From positions 6,800,872-6,864,871 of the forward strand of contig NC_084807.1 in NCBI RefSeq assembly GCF_963583255.1: DNA of 64,000 nucleotides. The letters are read 5' to 3'. Source of the stretch: Pyrus communis (Eukaryota; Streptophyta; Magnoliopsida; Rosales; Rosaceae). Under the pieces are notes generated by a model. The model was not told where the DNA came from. It saw nothing but the letters and a program-made list of their open reading frames with translations, and made no database searches. Of this stretch, positions 35,000-49,760 are shown one piece after another (position 1 is the first letter of the stretch; each line of letters starts with the position of its first letter). The translations under genes were made by a program, and so were the position numbers.

Positions 35000-36190
35000 A
35001 GATTAGCGATGCTCGTTGTAATCGTGCTAGAAGGAATTCATGGCTAGTGCTTTTAGTAGGGTTCTGGACGAATTTGCAAAAATATTTTTTATGGAGGGCA
35101 CTGGGAAATTTATGTAATGGGATGGGGTGGGGGGGTTAATCATTCTCCATGTTTTAATGTTATTTCTTAACAATATTTCTGCAGTGACGAAAGGTTCAAT
35201 TGAGCATCATTTTCTCGTCGCTTGTCAATTGTTCTTTCTAGCAATCTTTGTACATCTCAATGCTCCGTTTCTCTTCTTCCGTCGGTTTCTGTAAAGTCTT
35301 AGACTGAATGATTTGACTACTTTTGAAGCCTTGGAGTAGGTTCGGTTTTTGATTCCATACAAAGTGAGAGCGAAAGGAGTTTATGGTTCCTCAATAATGT
35401 TCAATTGCCTGAAGATCCTCTGATGTTGTTGCTTTCACTCAGGAACAAAGTATGACCAGAATGCCTCGTACCTTTTGCATATGCAATTCATATCATAGGC
35501 AGAATCTGTTTATTGTTCAATTTATTTCCTGTCTCATTAGAAAAGAAAATTGCAGTATTAGTCCTTGTATTTGACCTAATTGGAGCTTTGATCCAGAACA
35601 ATATTCCTTTATGATGTTATTATAACTTCTGTTCAAAAGAAAAAAGTTTTAAGAAGCATTAAGGGACACAAGTTCTAACAACCAACGGTGTAACTTGAAG
35701 TACTTGCTCCACATTTTAACAAGTTTGTGGCCAATGCTCATGAATTTTTAAATTAAAGACCAAAACTCCAGTTGAGTCAAATTTTTCAAGAACCAATGCT
35801 ACATCTCTTATCTCATCCATGCTTTAGGAAAAAGATTAGACTCTTGTGGCCACCATTACTTCTTTCTAGTGTTCCTGCTTGCTCGTTGGGAATGAAATGC
35901 GCAACGGCAAACTATTGAGTAGCTTGGTATTGACACATTCCGGGTCTTGATAAGAGTAACTCCATCGTAACTTATTGCTTTGCCTATTGGCATCCAAATC
36001 CACTCCCTCCCCCTCCCCAAAACACTCCAGCCCACTCGGGCGAGAAGTTAGACAACAATTGCCTAGCCCAGCACCCTGCTTATGTGACGCAAGGCTGACG
36101 TCAACCACAATCTAAAATATTCAAACTATTAGAAAATTATAAAATAAAATAAAAACTAATTAAAAATATTAAAAAATTATAATTTTTTTA
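35000..36190. other. 3' flank of eIF4G and intergenic DNA
   Basis: The 3' untranslated region is expected in the first few hundred bases. No further gene is supported. A minus-strand open stretch at 35866-36108 has no recognisable domain. Confidence 0.5.
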
Positions 36191-37139
36191 GAGGAAATTG
36201 TAGCAATGGTCCCTCAACTTTAACCCAATTGGAGCCAACTTTATTTTCATGACCATTGATCCCTTAATTTGTCAAAATGTGTAGTTATGATCATTTTCCT
36301 TAACACCGTCAATAAATCTATTAAATTCAATCATGTGCATGGCACATGAGATTGACTATAGGGGCAATTAAGGAAACATATTATTTCCCAGGTTGAAGTC
36401 GATACCATCCCCCAATTGAAACTTCCTCCATGCCCAATTCTCAAATTCCCAACCTGTATTGCAGTAATCAGCTTTTAATGAAGGAAAACAACCGCCGAAA
36501 TTCAGTTTCAAAGCGGTTATGGACGATGTGGTGTGGAAGAGCTTTACTGCATTAGTATAGAGGAGAAGGGAGAAGGCTTTATTGCACTGGCATAGAGGAG
36601 AAAGCACGGAGGAGAAGGCAATTCACTCAACCCGAGAGCAACATGAATAATCTGGAAGCCACTGCCAATGAGGAAAAAGGCCTAGAGGAAAAGCATGGAT
36701 GTGTTATAGTAGTACCAAGAAGACAAGATGAGGAGGAATGTAATTCCATCGTTGGCAATCTCATGACATCCGACAACTCCATCGTCCTCCGCTAAACTAA
36801 CCCTGAAATCAAACCTTAAAACACCCAAATTTCCGATTGCAAACCCAAGTGCACTTAGTATTATCAGTTTTGGAGGGATTGAACACTCAAACAACTCAAA
36901 TAACCCTCCTCGCAAAACCCTATCCAGCCCCCTTTGCTGCGTTCAATCGACTCCAACCCAAGGGAAATAATATTTTTCCTTAATTGCCCCTACAGTTAGA
37001 CTCATGTGCCACGCACGTGATTGATTTTAACAGAACTATTGACGGTGTTAGCAAAAATGACCATAGCTACACATTTTGACAAGTTGAAGGACTAATGGTC
37101 ATGGAAATAAAGTTGAGAAACCATTGCTACAATTTCCCC
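36191..37139. mobile_element. Mutator-like element with long inverted repeats
   Basis: 949 bp. Left 36191-36390 and right 36960-37139 are inverted repeats of about 190 bp with scattered mismatches, starting GAGGAAATTGTAGCAATGG and, in reverse, GGGGAAATTGTAGCAATGG. The 9-bp flanks ATTTTTTTA and CTTTTTCTA agree at 7 of 9. Long inverted repeats with 9-bp duplications are typical of MULEs. The interior shows no transposase. Confidence 0.7.
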
Positions 37140-38111
37140 CTTTTTCTATAAATACCTGACCATGTCCTTTCACTTTTACACTACATTTCAATATTTCAAA
37201 TACTTTCTACCAATCTTTTATTATTATCCAAAATTAATAATAAAGTTAGTTATCTTTTATTATTTTATAAAATAAAAAATGATAATATTTTAATACAACT
37301 TGTCTAAGGTTATTCAGCTTATGAGTGAAGATGCACTTAAATAGTTACTGTGCATTTAAGAAGATTGAGTTGCTTATTTTCCAAAGAGGCCTTGCTACAC
37401 TGGAAGTGTTCGAAGAGAGCGAGAGGTAATATTGTAGAAGTGCTGCTTGCTTGGAAGACGAGGGGAGCATGTTTGGTAACAAGTAGATTCAATGTCTTGC
37501 ATTATGTACGATATTCCTCTAACAAAAGCAGTGTTTTCTCTTGCGTAGCAGCAATTTAAGTGCTTAATTTCTTTCTTTGACAAAATTAAAAAAAATAAAA
37601 ATAAAGTGGTTAATTTCTTTCATTTCTATTCTTTACAGTTTTGGACTCAGCTAAGAGAACTATAAAACTTTAATAAACAAAAATGCCGAAAACTCCAAGG
37701 ATCATAAAATGTTCAACTAAGAAGATTTGCAGTAACACTGCCCAACACAAAACACATTAACACTAGTGTTCCCTTCTTTTTCTTCAAGAAACCAAATTCT
37801 GGTAGAATCGGAGTGTAATTGTTTCTACAATCTAATGCAAAACAAAGTTCTAAAGTGATTAGCCAAAAACACAATACAAGATTTTGCTTACATACTAACC
37901 TGTTAGGAAGAGAACAGTAACAAGTAAACGGACACAAAATCACAATTTACAATTGCCATTGTTTCACCACAACAATAAAAAAATGTGTTCATCTATTTAT
38001 TACTCATCAAAGGATTTGTATCCTCCCTCCAGAATCTAGACCTAAATTACCTTTTCTTTTCGCAATATATATATATATATATATGTTAATCTGCATGTAG
38101 ACAGAAAAGAA
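37140..38111. other. Intergenic and 3' flank of the metacaspase gene
   Basis: No gene is supported. A short (AT)n run lies at about 38068-38084, just beyond the metacaspase stop codon. Confidence 0.45.
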
Positions 38112-41100
38112 TCATAGGGAGAAAGGTTTAGTATACACATCAAATGGCTCGCAGGCAGTTAGTTGCGGTTCCTACCACAAAGCAAACCAAAGCGACGCAT
38201 CAGGCTGTTAGTATCGTATGACTATAAACCAGCATTTAACTTGAAAACCTAATAAATGTTACGCAAGACAATACCTGTTTTAGCCCGCCAGCAGCACTGC
38301 CTCCTGTCAGAAGCATGCTGACTAGGGATGTCACAGCACCACCGCCACCACCACCACCACCACCACCAAGGAGAGATGTTAATCTGCCGCCACCAAGGCC
38401 TCCACCACCACCACCACCCGTACCTGTACTTCGAATAGTAGAGCGCATAGAATTGAGTATGCTTCCATAGGTACTCGCTTGTCCACGCTCAATTGCTTGG
38501 ATGAAGCAGAAAGTCATAGCACCTGTTGATGTGATCTTCGATAGAGCCTGTACCCATAAAGCATTTGATCAGATAATGTTCTAGTAGGAGTTTAAACTAT
38601 AGTTTTACCAACTCTATGTTTTCCCCCAAACTTACTGATGTATCAGCAGACGTCTGATCATCATCACAACCACTGAAGGAAATGACTTCTCCACCGCCTG
38701 ATCCTTTCCACATGCCCGATGAAGGGCGATGATCCTCCCATACATATCGTCCGCCCCTAAATCAAGAAGTGAAATTATCTATCATAAGAAATCCCATTTT
38801 AGATGAGGGGTAATCAAGTAGGTAGACACATTGAAAATCAGGGGAAGAACACAACAGAATTCGAGAATGATGACAATACTCATAAGCACCATGTTTAACT
38901 GGACATTATAAGATCATACATGCATAAGTTCAGACAATAGCGAAAGTTCTGCCTTTAGCATATGGAAACTGGCAAACTCACTGGACTCAAACTATAACAG
39001 CAGGAACTTAAAGAAAAGACTTTTTAAGGATTTGGTTCCCCATTTCTTTTAAAATACGCCCAAACAAGAATTTAATAGTTTGAAGTCTTCGCTCGAAAGG
39101 GGCTCAAGGCAAATGCCTTAAGTGTCTAACCTCTGAACTGGCCATTTTTCGGCAGGTCTAGCATGATTACTAGATGGAAGTCCATCTCACCAAAAGTATA
39201 ATGTTCAGAAATGGAAATTGTTGATTTTTCACATGGTTCCAGTTACTAATGAGACGATACATATGCATACCTGACAAATGTTAATCTACATATCGGGATC
39301 AAAATTACCGAAAACTAACCTGTCCATTCTGCAAAGGAAGGGCAAATCTAGTACGGTGCCACTATGACAAGCATCAATTATTGCATGAAGCTTAACCCCG
39401 GGTGGAAGGGGCCTTACAATTGCTGCATTTATCTCATCATCAACAATCATACCCTGAGTTTCGAAGTCAAGGGGACAAAGGGTTTCATCAAAACCATCAA
39501 TTTCATCACCATTATAATTCCTCTGCTGTGAACCATGACCAGAGTAATGAAACAGGAGGGAGTCTCCTGGTTGACAGCCTTGTACAAGCCAATGTAATGC
39601 CATTCTAATGTTGTATTTGTTCGGAATCTTGGAAGGGTGAGTTTCTTCTTCTGCAGTTCAGAAAATGAGTACAATTTAACACTACGTGTATTATTAAAAA
39701 CAAGAACTTGAGATACAATTCACGAAAGGGTTCATAAGGTGAATGACAGCATCTGAAAGAAGTGCAAATGACTGTGTACTTGAATGTTTATAGAACATTG
39801 AAAGGACAAAAACTTTGGAAAAGGAAATTGCAATAAAACTAATCCTCCTAAACTATTAGCAGTTCAATCCCAACATAAACATTTGCTTTGTCATTTGGTT
39901 AACCTCAAAAAGGGGAGAAGCTTCAATAGATATCAAGGGGGCAAAGGTTATCAAGAAAGAAACCACCAATGATGATCAGGGTAAAGCTACAAGAATGAGT
40001 GATTTTTGTGCAACTCAATGACAACAATCCGGAAGTTGCAATATTATCCCGCAAGTTCTGATATAAAATAATCCTGCAAGTGCTAACACAGTAAATGTTC
40101 TCCATGTACATATCTACGGTTCTTGACCTAAGGTTCCTATGGACTGTAAAATCTCAGTATGAAAGTCACACAAGCTCCATAAGTCTGATATAGAATAAGC
40201 GCATTGAGGATCAAACAATCAAATCAAGCACAACAATTTGTTGCCCAAGTTCCCTGACAGCATTCCTTACGTTGAGCTAATTGTTGGTAACCGTCTTGTT
40301 CAGCTAGTGTAGTTGGGAGAAGTAATGTCTTTTATTGTTCGAGGAAGAAAATCAAGAGTCATAGGTGAATACCAATAGGATTCGCCTAATCCGCCCACGA
40401 GACCAATGTAGGCAGTTATGAATCTTGTAGAAGTTGGTGACCTACTTCTCATTTCCTGATCTGAGATCGATCATTCAGATAGACGGGGCTAGACTAACAA
40501 CCACAGGTCACCGTAATACTCATGACCCCTCCCTTTAGCCAGATTAGCTATTGACAATCTTGATAATTAATTGCCAAAGATAAAGCACACATTGCAAATT
40601 CAATACCTAGTAGTTCAAAAAATCTTGGGCCATTTTTCCTTTTATCATCAGTGATTAAATCCACACCTTTAACATCACTCATATCTTCCCTTCTCTCCTA
40701 CCTAAAACTTTTACTTCATCGTAAGATTCTCAGCTGTTTCTTTTCTCATCCGAACCTTCTCACAAAAACTATCCAAATACATAGGAAACAATCCATTTTC
40801 CGATTCAAAACTGTCACCAACTAAGAATATTCAGCTGCATTTCTCATCCAAACCTTTTTTTTCTCACAAATCCTACCCCGAAAGCCGCAACCTTTACGGT
40901 CCAAAATATCAAATCAGAAGTCTCTTTTTCACTAGGGCATCTTCAAAACATACTAATTCAAATCATATCACCAGAAACCAAACCAAATCACATCGCAAAA
41001 TTTGCGCCCAACAAAAACAGAACATGTACATGCACACCAAGAGCAAATATTCGGAATTACACACAACATGTTATCTTATGCAAAATCAAATTGCATGCAT

Positions 41101-41497
41101 GCATGCATATACGTATACCGGTGAGCATGACAATGCAATCGTCTGGAAACTGGAACTTGTTGATGAGGAGATACCGCATGCACTTGGCATCATTGATGCA
41201 ACCCTTGAGCTCATGTCTCGAGTACTTATACGAGATCCCGCAGATCACAGCCTTCTTCCGCCCGTGCACGTTGGGGGGAGGGCCTGGAGGCGCGTGACAG
41301 TAGGGGGAGGTAGGTGACGGGGCGTGAGAGTAAGGAGCTGGAGGTGGAGGCGCGTGGGAGGCTGGAGGCTGATGGAGGCCACGTGAGTCCGCAATTATAG
41401 TGACACCCTGGCAGATTGCGCAGCGGATGGAATCGGCGCCGGGGGGCAGCTGGAGAGGGGTGCGGCAGTGGCAGCAATTCACCAGCATATTATACAT
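38112..41497 (-). CDS. MC1: Type I metacaspase with LSD1-type zinc finger
   Basis: Cys protease cleaving after Arg/Lys. Arabidopsis relatives control hypersensitive cell death (family knowledge). Five exons on the minus strand: 41497-41119, 39650-39320, 38756-38636, 38547-38275, 38171-38112; the joined frame is 387 residues, near the usual 360-400. Zinc finger C8-x2-C11 and C26-x2-C29, then a Pro/His-rich linker, then the caspase-like domain. The catalytic His165 lies in HYSGHGS and Cys221 in IIDACHSGT, almost the same numbers as in Arabidopsis MC1. The domain ends with TKPFSL. Odd feature: exon 4 encodes two polyglycine runs (about 8 and 10 Gly) from GGT/GGC triplets at 38338-38420. The start was chosen because MYNMLVNCCHC matches the N-terminus of the family. 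Lies next to, and diverges from, the eL43 gene. Confidence 0.93.
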
Positions 41498-41576
41498 GGT
41501 GGCGGGTCAAACTGGAATTTGGAGAAAAGGGCAGAGGTAGAATGGGAAAAAGTGGGAGCTATGGATTTCTGTGATT

Positions 41577-41627
<51 letters not shown>

Positions 41628-43054
41628 AACTGGGTTTGGATTGGGATTGATGGAAACTGCGAAATTGGATAAATGGAGGGAGAGAGATGCGTGTAAGCTC
41701 CCTACGCACGAACTAGAAGAAAAAAAAAAAAAAAAGCTGGAAATACACGTATTGAATTCAAGTAGGGAATTCGGTTTTTTTTTTTTTTTTTTTTTTTTGT
41801 AATGGTCTTTCGTTAATGATACAATTAGGGAATTCTTTTTAATAAAATAAATAATTAAAAGACGCAACCGTGTATACAAAATTACAAATTGTAATTTTAA
41901 TAACAATAAAATTGTTATAAATAAGCAAACATTTGCTATAGATTGAATTGTAATGAAATTAATGTATCACTTTGTTTATTCATTTTATACATGTGTCAGA
42001 CATAGAAAATAAACATAAAAGAAGAGAGATGAGGGAAACTTGTATTATTATTTTTTTTTTTTTGTACTACTGGTATGATACAAGCATACCTTTATGTATA
42101 GAGGTTTTAACCCGACATCTCTTTTAATGCATATAGAAAGCTTACACACTAAAATAGTAAAAATCAAACTTTTACTATTGTATGTTATGTATGTATGTTA
42201 TGTTATGTTATGTATGTATGTATGTATGTATATTATGCTATGTTATGTATATATGTGAAACCTTATGTTCGAATCTCGAGAATAATAAGTTTGATGTTAT
42301 TTATTTCTCTTAATCCTTATTGTAAATACATCAGATTATAAAATATAAAAAAACTAGCAGCCAACTAATTAAGTTCGTATTTTTAAGAGAAACTAATAAA
42401 AAACAAGGAAATTAAATTTCAAAATTTAACAAAAAATACTTAACCAACTTTACTTAATAGTTAAGACAAAAACAACACATGCCACATATTCCACACGCTG
42501 CAAGACACATTTTGTAAATACTGCCTAGGACTTTACTTTAGGCTTGGCTTGTGGCATTTTTACAACGAATGGGCTTCAAGATGTAGTTGGACTTGTACGT
42601 GAGGTTTTTGGGCTGTAACAATTGGCATGATATGTGGAATTAGACTTTATATTTGGATTGAAAGTAGAGAAAATATGGTATGAACTTATTTTCATGAAAT
42701 TTGTTGTTTAAAAGTTGAAATTATTTTCATGAAATTTGCTTTGTGATGGCCAAATCGAAAGCCCTTAATGTTTATACCGAACTTCTTTCATTAAAAAGTT
42801 GCAAATTAAGCTTTACAAATTTCATAATTAGGGCAAAATTGACCGGGAAAATGTGGAGAAGGGTGTTTTTGCTATTTGTGTTTTATGACCGATGAAATGA
42901 CGCTTTTACCTTTCGAATGCATCATGCTTAATTCACATGACTTAAGTTAACAAAGAATTGAATTGAAAAGCTTGAAATCTAACAGAAATGATGAAATAGG
43001 AGTTTGTAATGAGTTTAGGAACTTATATTTATAAAAAAAAATAATAATAATTTA
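41498..43054. other. Metacaspase upstream region
   Basis: A (GA)n tract at 41580-41624 falls in the likely 5' leader of the metacaspase gene. T tracts occur at 41775-41798 and 42050-42063, and a TATG/TTATG simple repeat at about 42180-42256. At 42257-42310, GTGAAACCTTATGTTCGAATC followed by AAGTTTGATGTTATTTA resembles the body of the SINE seen at 8125-8297. No gene is supported. Confidence 0.5.
41580..41624. repeat. (GA)n microsatellite in the metacaspase leader
   Basis: About 22 GA units starting 83 bp upstream of the metacaspase ATG. It reads as (CT)n in the transcript direction, a frequent feature of plant 5' leaders. Confidence 0.9.
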
Positions 43055-43630
43055 GGGTCTCTTTGGTACTCTACTTGAATCCAACCTTTTAAACTTAAAA
43101 ATAATTTTCAAGTTTTAGGCCTTCCAAACTTGTTTGGTAGGACAATTTTCAAAAATTGAACTCAAGACCAACTCAAAAATATAGTATATCCTCTAAAAAC
43201 ATAAAAAGTGAGTTTTTAGAGTTTTTAAACTTAAACTTACTCCTTTCTTTTCTCTCCCTCCTCCCCTCTCACTCCAAATATATCTCTCTCTTTTATTCTT
43301 TCTCTCTCCTCTTTTTTTACCTTTTTCTTCTCTCCTCCAATCCGTTATCTTCATTCTCTATGTTCTTTCTCTCACTCCTCTTCCTCTCTATCTCGTCCAA
43401 TCCTCTCTCTTCTTTCTCTTTTCTTCAATTATCTATTACTTTCTTTCCTCCTCTCTCCTCTTTCTCCCTCTTTTGCTACCCCCTCTTTTTAGATCTCTTT
43501 GTCTAGTTTAAGTTGTAAGATTTAAAATTTTTAAATCTCAAACCAATCAAGTTTTGAGTCTTAAAGAAAATTGTTTTCAAGAAATATTTTGAGAAATGAT
43601 AAAAAAATTTAAATAAGATACCAAACTAAC
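43055..43630. mobile_element. Tourist/Harbinger-like MITE
   Basis: The left end GGGTCTCTTTGGTA and the right end TACCAAACTAAC are imperfect inverted repeats with the TTTGG core known from Tourist elements. Both are flanked by TTA (43052-43054 and 43631-43633), the target duplication of the PIF/Harbinger class. The 576-bp interior is strongly CT-rich (43240-43500). Confidence 0.6.
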
Positions 43631-43716
43631 TTAATTTCACTCGAAAAAAATTTATAGACTAAATCGACAATTCAGCATATTTATCTCTTGGACTGTAACT
43701 GGACCACCAAGGAAAA

Positions 43717-43851
43717 GGCCCAAGACAAATAAAAAGCCCTAACGCATGCTGAAGGATAGTCTGCGGCCGGGGAAGGCACCATATATAAAAACCAACCAAA
43801 GTAACGAGGGTAAACGTCGGGCTGCTGAGGTGACAGAGATTATTAGGGTTT
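43717..43851 (+). promoter_or_regulatory. Ribosomal-protein-type promoter of the eL43 gene
   Basis: In order: a site II element GGCCCA (43717-43722, reverse of TGGGCC), a TATA-like TATATAAAA (43782-43790) and a telo-box TAGGGTTT (43844-43851, reverse of AAACCCTA) 26 bp before the ATG. The site II plus telo-box pair is the known signature of plant ribosomal protein genes. Confidence 0.65.
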
Positions 43852-43876
43852 TAGCTCCTCCGTCCCCATTTCCAAA

Positions 43877-45551
<1,675 letters not shown>

Positions 45552-46928
45552 AGCTGCATTATTCCCTTGTTTTCGATGAAACCATCTATCATTTTCTTAA
45601 AGTTTGACTCATGTTTTGTTATGTACTTGTATGCGGAGCTTTAGTTTTGACTAAGCGGCGTAATGGTTACTGAGTTAAATGATCTTTGTTTGGGTTAGTT
45701 ACGTTTTCAGGTGATATTGCATTGGTATGTTTTAATTAGCAAATTTGTAGGTACGATATCCACACCCCGAACCCTGTTCTATGATTTGCTAGCAATACAG
45801 CCATGGACGTCTATGAATTTTCATGGAAAGTCTGTACAAGTGATCTCGAAGTGCAATGCCCGCAACAATACTCGTCAATTAAAGAGTATTTCTCTTGTTC
45901 GATATAAATTTTGCAAAACTTAAGTAACCAAAATTGAAGGGACCGGACAGGATCCGTTTTTGTAATTACAAAATCCGTACCCGAACCTGCTGGACCCGCC
46001 CCGCCCCGCCCCTTGGGTATCTTTCTATATCTGTAGGTTTATTAGTTTCCTTGGTTTTAGTCTTTTGACCCTTTCATAAGTTTAAACAAGTTACTTTTTT
46101 ACACGACTGTGATTCCCTCGAAACAAAACAAAATCTCGCACACATCTATCCTCTTTTCATTCAACAATATTAGAGGAGAATGCGAGCTAAGTCGCGCAAT
46201 ATGTCAGTTATATTTTTAAACCGTACTGCTAGTGGTAATCCATTCTTACGTAAAAGCAAATTTACGCTTTTAACTCTAGATTGCGCAATACAGCCAAACA
46301 GTGCTTGGCCCTACACGTTATGAGTATGAGTCTTTCCTTCGTACATGCAAATGCAAAAGTAACTCGTTCAAATCACAAAATGAAAAGTTTATACACAAAT
46401 GTCAAACTGAGAAACCGCCGGATAATTTGACCATCTTGAATCGAGATATATAAGATTAAATGACTCGCTTTGTGCTCATGTTCATGGACAAACAAAAGAA
46501 AAATGCGTAAGTAGAATGGTTATTGGTTACTGAAGATTTTATCTCCTTGTTAAAATACTAAACAGTAAACATACAACACTGGCTGCGTCGAGGTTTTACC
46601 TGGACACAGAACTTATATATTACATCTACCTCATCTATACACAACACGCGCTAAGATTGCAGAGCGAAAAATTAGTAAAGTACTCGGATGCCGACCAGCA
46701 TTCCCTCTTCTTTCTCCCTATATGCATACACAACCTAACAAACAACATAGATGTAAACTCTGATACTCCCCATAAATGAGTTTAAAGAAGGATCATCATC
46801 TCAACACAAGATGCCGAAGAGAACACGAACATAAAACTTGAAGCTGCCGGAGAAGGGAAACCATAAAACTTCCTCTTGTTCTCACACCTCGCAAACTTGC
46901 ATGGATAAGTCAGTCCTCATTGGGATTT
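45552..46928. other. Convergent intergenic region
   Basis: Lies between the 3' ends of the eL43 and MORN genes and should hold both 3' untranslated regions. No further gene is supported. Confidence 0.5.
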
Positions 46929-49760
46929 TCATACAATTTGAATTGGCATGTGGTCACTGCTACTGTTATGCTGCATTTGTTTCTGGACAGCTTTCACTGC
47001 TGCTACTCTAGCTGCATTTGCTGCCCTATTAGCTGCCGTTACGGCCCTGTTCACTCTTTCATCCACCTTGGCTACATCATAGGCCTTCTCGGACACCATT
47101 CTTGCTTCCTGATTGTAAGTATAACACAGAATAATAAAACAGATTAACAAGAAATACCATTGGCTATTCAGTGTTATAATAATTGTCAACCCGATTTCAT
47201 GCTTCCCTAAGAACGTGATTACTGGAAATAATCAAGGATTATTTGAAGTTGCAGAGTATGAGTGCTACATGTGTTTCTTTCATTGCCAAAAAGTATGAAA
47301 CATAATCATGCAAAAATTCATTAAATATTACAGGTTACAATTATGAGCTAGAATGAATTCTACGTCACGCCAATTGTAATTTTTTTTCTAGGATCCTGGC
47401 TTCAGCAGTCTTCTTTAACTTGACAAAAAGTGATATGGTGAGCACCAAAAACTATAAACATCTTGACCTACAATACTGTTCAATGGCCAAACCAACTAAG
47501 GGCACAAAATTGTTACACATCTGCTACGATTGCATGCCACAGACAAATGCAGAGGGTAAACACAAATATTCTATGTAAATAGTATGTACCTGAACCGCAT
47601 TAAGTACTTTGGAATGATTAACAGCAACGGGAGATACAGGATAAATTGCATTCTGTGTGCTTGGAACATCAAGGACTCCATTTTGCCAGTGACCAGCTTG
47701 AGTTTCCCCATTTCTAAACGTGTACATACCAAGCCCTTGCCTTCTACCCTCATGCCAAGCTCCCTCATACCTATGCCCATTTGCAAATCGATAGACCCCA
47801 AACCCATGCATTTTATCCGCAAAATATTCTCCAGCATACGTGTCACCATTTCTGAATTTTTTTAATAGAAAAAAAAGCAGAAATTCTGTCAAAAATCAAT
47901 TCTGAGCATTTACATATAGATTTCTATTTAGCCACAACAGAGATAGCCGTACATATATAAGGTCGAAACCAAACACAAAAATAATTGCCCATTTATAAAA
48001 CATGTCTGCATCTCAATATCTGATGAAAGGTGAACTAAAATGATCTCAGTATATAAGTTTTCATTATCAACATATATCACTGTTCTCCTTAAAACACATG
48101 GTCAAAAACAAGCAAGGAACAGTTTAGCGTCCCATGCCAAATAAAGGTTATAATATTGTTCACAAATCTTATCTTGGGGTGAGTTCCGTAATTCAAGCAC
48201 TAGACAGTATGTTTTCCACCACTTATGCCGTTCATTTCTATAAGTGTTAAGCGAACAACCCTAGTACTACCTTGAAATCATCTCCACTTTCATGATCTTT
48301 TGGAGTAATATGTTGCACTCCCTCGAGCATCACCCACATCCGTTTATTTAAGCTATTCACATCCTTTCTTCTTTTTTTCCCCAACAGTAAAAATCCTAAC
48401 ACCCAATGCCTAAAGTACTTGCTGCCCAGAATATCCAGCAACAATCACGTACAACAGAGATGAAAGCCCATTATTTTTTTAGTCCTACTACAAACGTTAA
48501 CCGAAAGAACTCAATCCCGTTGATGATGTTTATGAATCCAGAAATCTACCTACATCAAGTGGCACAATCCATAATTAACAGTTTTATAATCTTATCACAA
48601 ACAAGGAACAGACCAACCAAAAAACTTCAGAGACAATGCGGAAACAACATCAATAAGACAATATTGGTATCGCAATAACAAAATACATAAGCAACAAAAT
48701 AATAGAGCAAAAATCCCGAAAATCAGTGGCAAAGTTACCTGAAATGGTAGTGACCAAGGCCGTGCTTGACACCCCACTTGAATTCCCCAACATATCTACT
48801 CCCATCCTCACAGGTATGAATTCCACACCCATGACTCTGCCCATTAGACCATTCCCCTGCATAAACATCCCCAGTGTAAAACCTATACACCCCAAAACCA
48901 TGCCTCAAGCCCTGCCTATACTGCCCGCGATACCGGCTTCCTCTCGCCCACGTCTCGACGCCATAACCATCATACTTACCATCAACCCAATCCCCCTCGT
49001 ACCTCCCACTCATGTAATAGTAATACACCCCACTTCCTGAACATTTCCCCTTGTGAAATTCACCCTCATACACGTCTCCATTGCTGTAAACCTGAACCCA
49101 ACACCCCGAATTCCCTCTCTTTTCGGCTTTGGGCCGCGACCCGATTGACCAAAACACCGGGAGCGGCGGCCTAGAGGAGGTCTTGAGCTTGATTGGGAAA
49201 GACCTGGCGAGGAACAGCCGTATGGACGGGAGGCGAGGGAGGGCGAGATTGAGGGAGAAGAGCAATGCGGCGGAGAAAGCGAAGGCGGAGAGGAAGTCGA
49301 GGAAGAAAGAGTGGCTAGGGTGAGAGACCAGGAAGTAAAAGAAGGGCAAAGAAAGCAGTAGGAGGAGGCGGCGAAGGCGGTTAACGCGACGGAGGAGGCG
49401 AAAGAAGGCGGATTTGGCAGCGATGGATGGGGAAAAGAGAGGTGGTTTTTGCGGCGGAGGTGGGAATTTGTGGAGGGTCGGGGATTTGGAGAGGGAGGAG
49501 GGGGCTTGGGTCAAAACGGGTCGCTTGTAAGGTGTGGTTTGAGGGATTGGGGGGTCATGGTGGGGAAAATGTTGAGATGGGTAACGAGGGAATTGGGAGA
49601 TGTGATTGAATTGGTGGGAAATCGAGGAGAAGGAAGAATAAGGCGGCGATGGCGGTGGTGCGGCGGCGGCGGCGGCGGCAGAGGCTGAGATTGGGTTGTA
49701 ATCGGAAGAGACGCCAATGCTTTCTGTTCCGATCTGAGCTTCTGATTTCTTCTGATGCAT
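46929..49760 (-). CDS. Membrane-anchored MORN-repeat protein
   Basis: Three exons on the minus strand: 49760-48739, 47851-47590, 47108-46929, in phase, 487 residues. The N-terminal third is Pro/Ser-rich with a run of eight Ala (about 28-34). Two hydrophobic stretches (about 132-146 and 152-174) after an Arg-rich segment look like membrane helices. From about 226 to 393 there are seven full MORN repeats of 22-23 residues (pattern Y-x-G-x-W/F/Y...G-x-G) plus a partial eighth. The C-terminus is an Ala-rich helix with predicted coiled-coil character. MORN repeats bind membranes, phospholipids or partners. Plant relatives are often mislabelled SET7/9 methyltransferases because that enzyme also has MORN repeats, but no SET domain is present here. 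The start MHQKKSEAQ is the first in-frame ATG matching relatives as I recall them; an in-frame ATG lies 20 codons upstream. Confidence 0.9.

Noticed and set aside
35866..36108. 80-codon minus-strand frame downstream of eIF4G
   Set aside because: No recognisable domain or splice partner. Could be repeat-derived, not enough to call a gene.
39447..39674. Second frame across metacaspase exon 2
   Set aside because: Out of frame with the catalytic His and Cys motifs. The splice-consistent frame explains the exon.
43156..43506. 116-codon Leu/Ser/Phe-rich frame
   Set aside because: Comes from the CT-rich centre of a MITE. No domain or splice partner.
49427..49688. Gly/Arg-rich plus-strand frames over the MORN gene
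   Set aside because: Antisense shadows of the Pro/Ser-rich N-terminal coding region.
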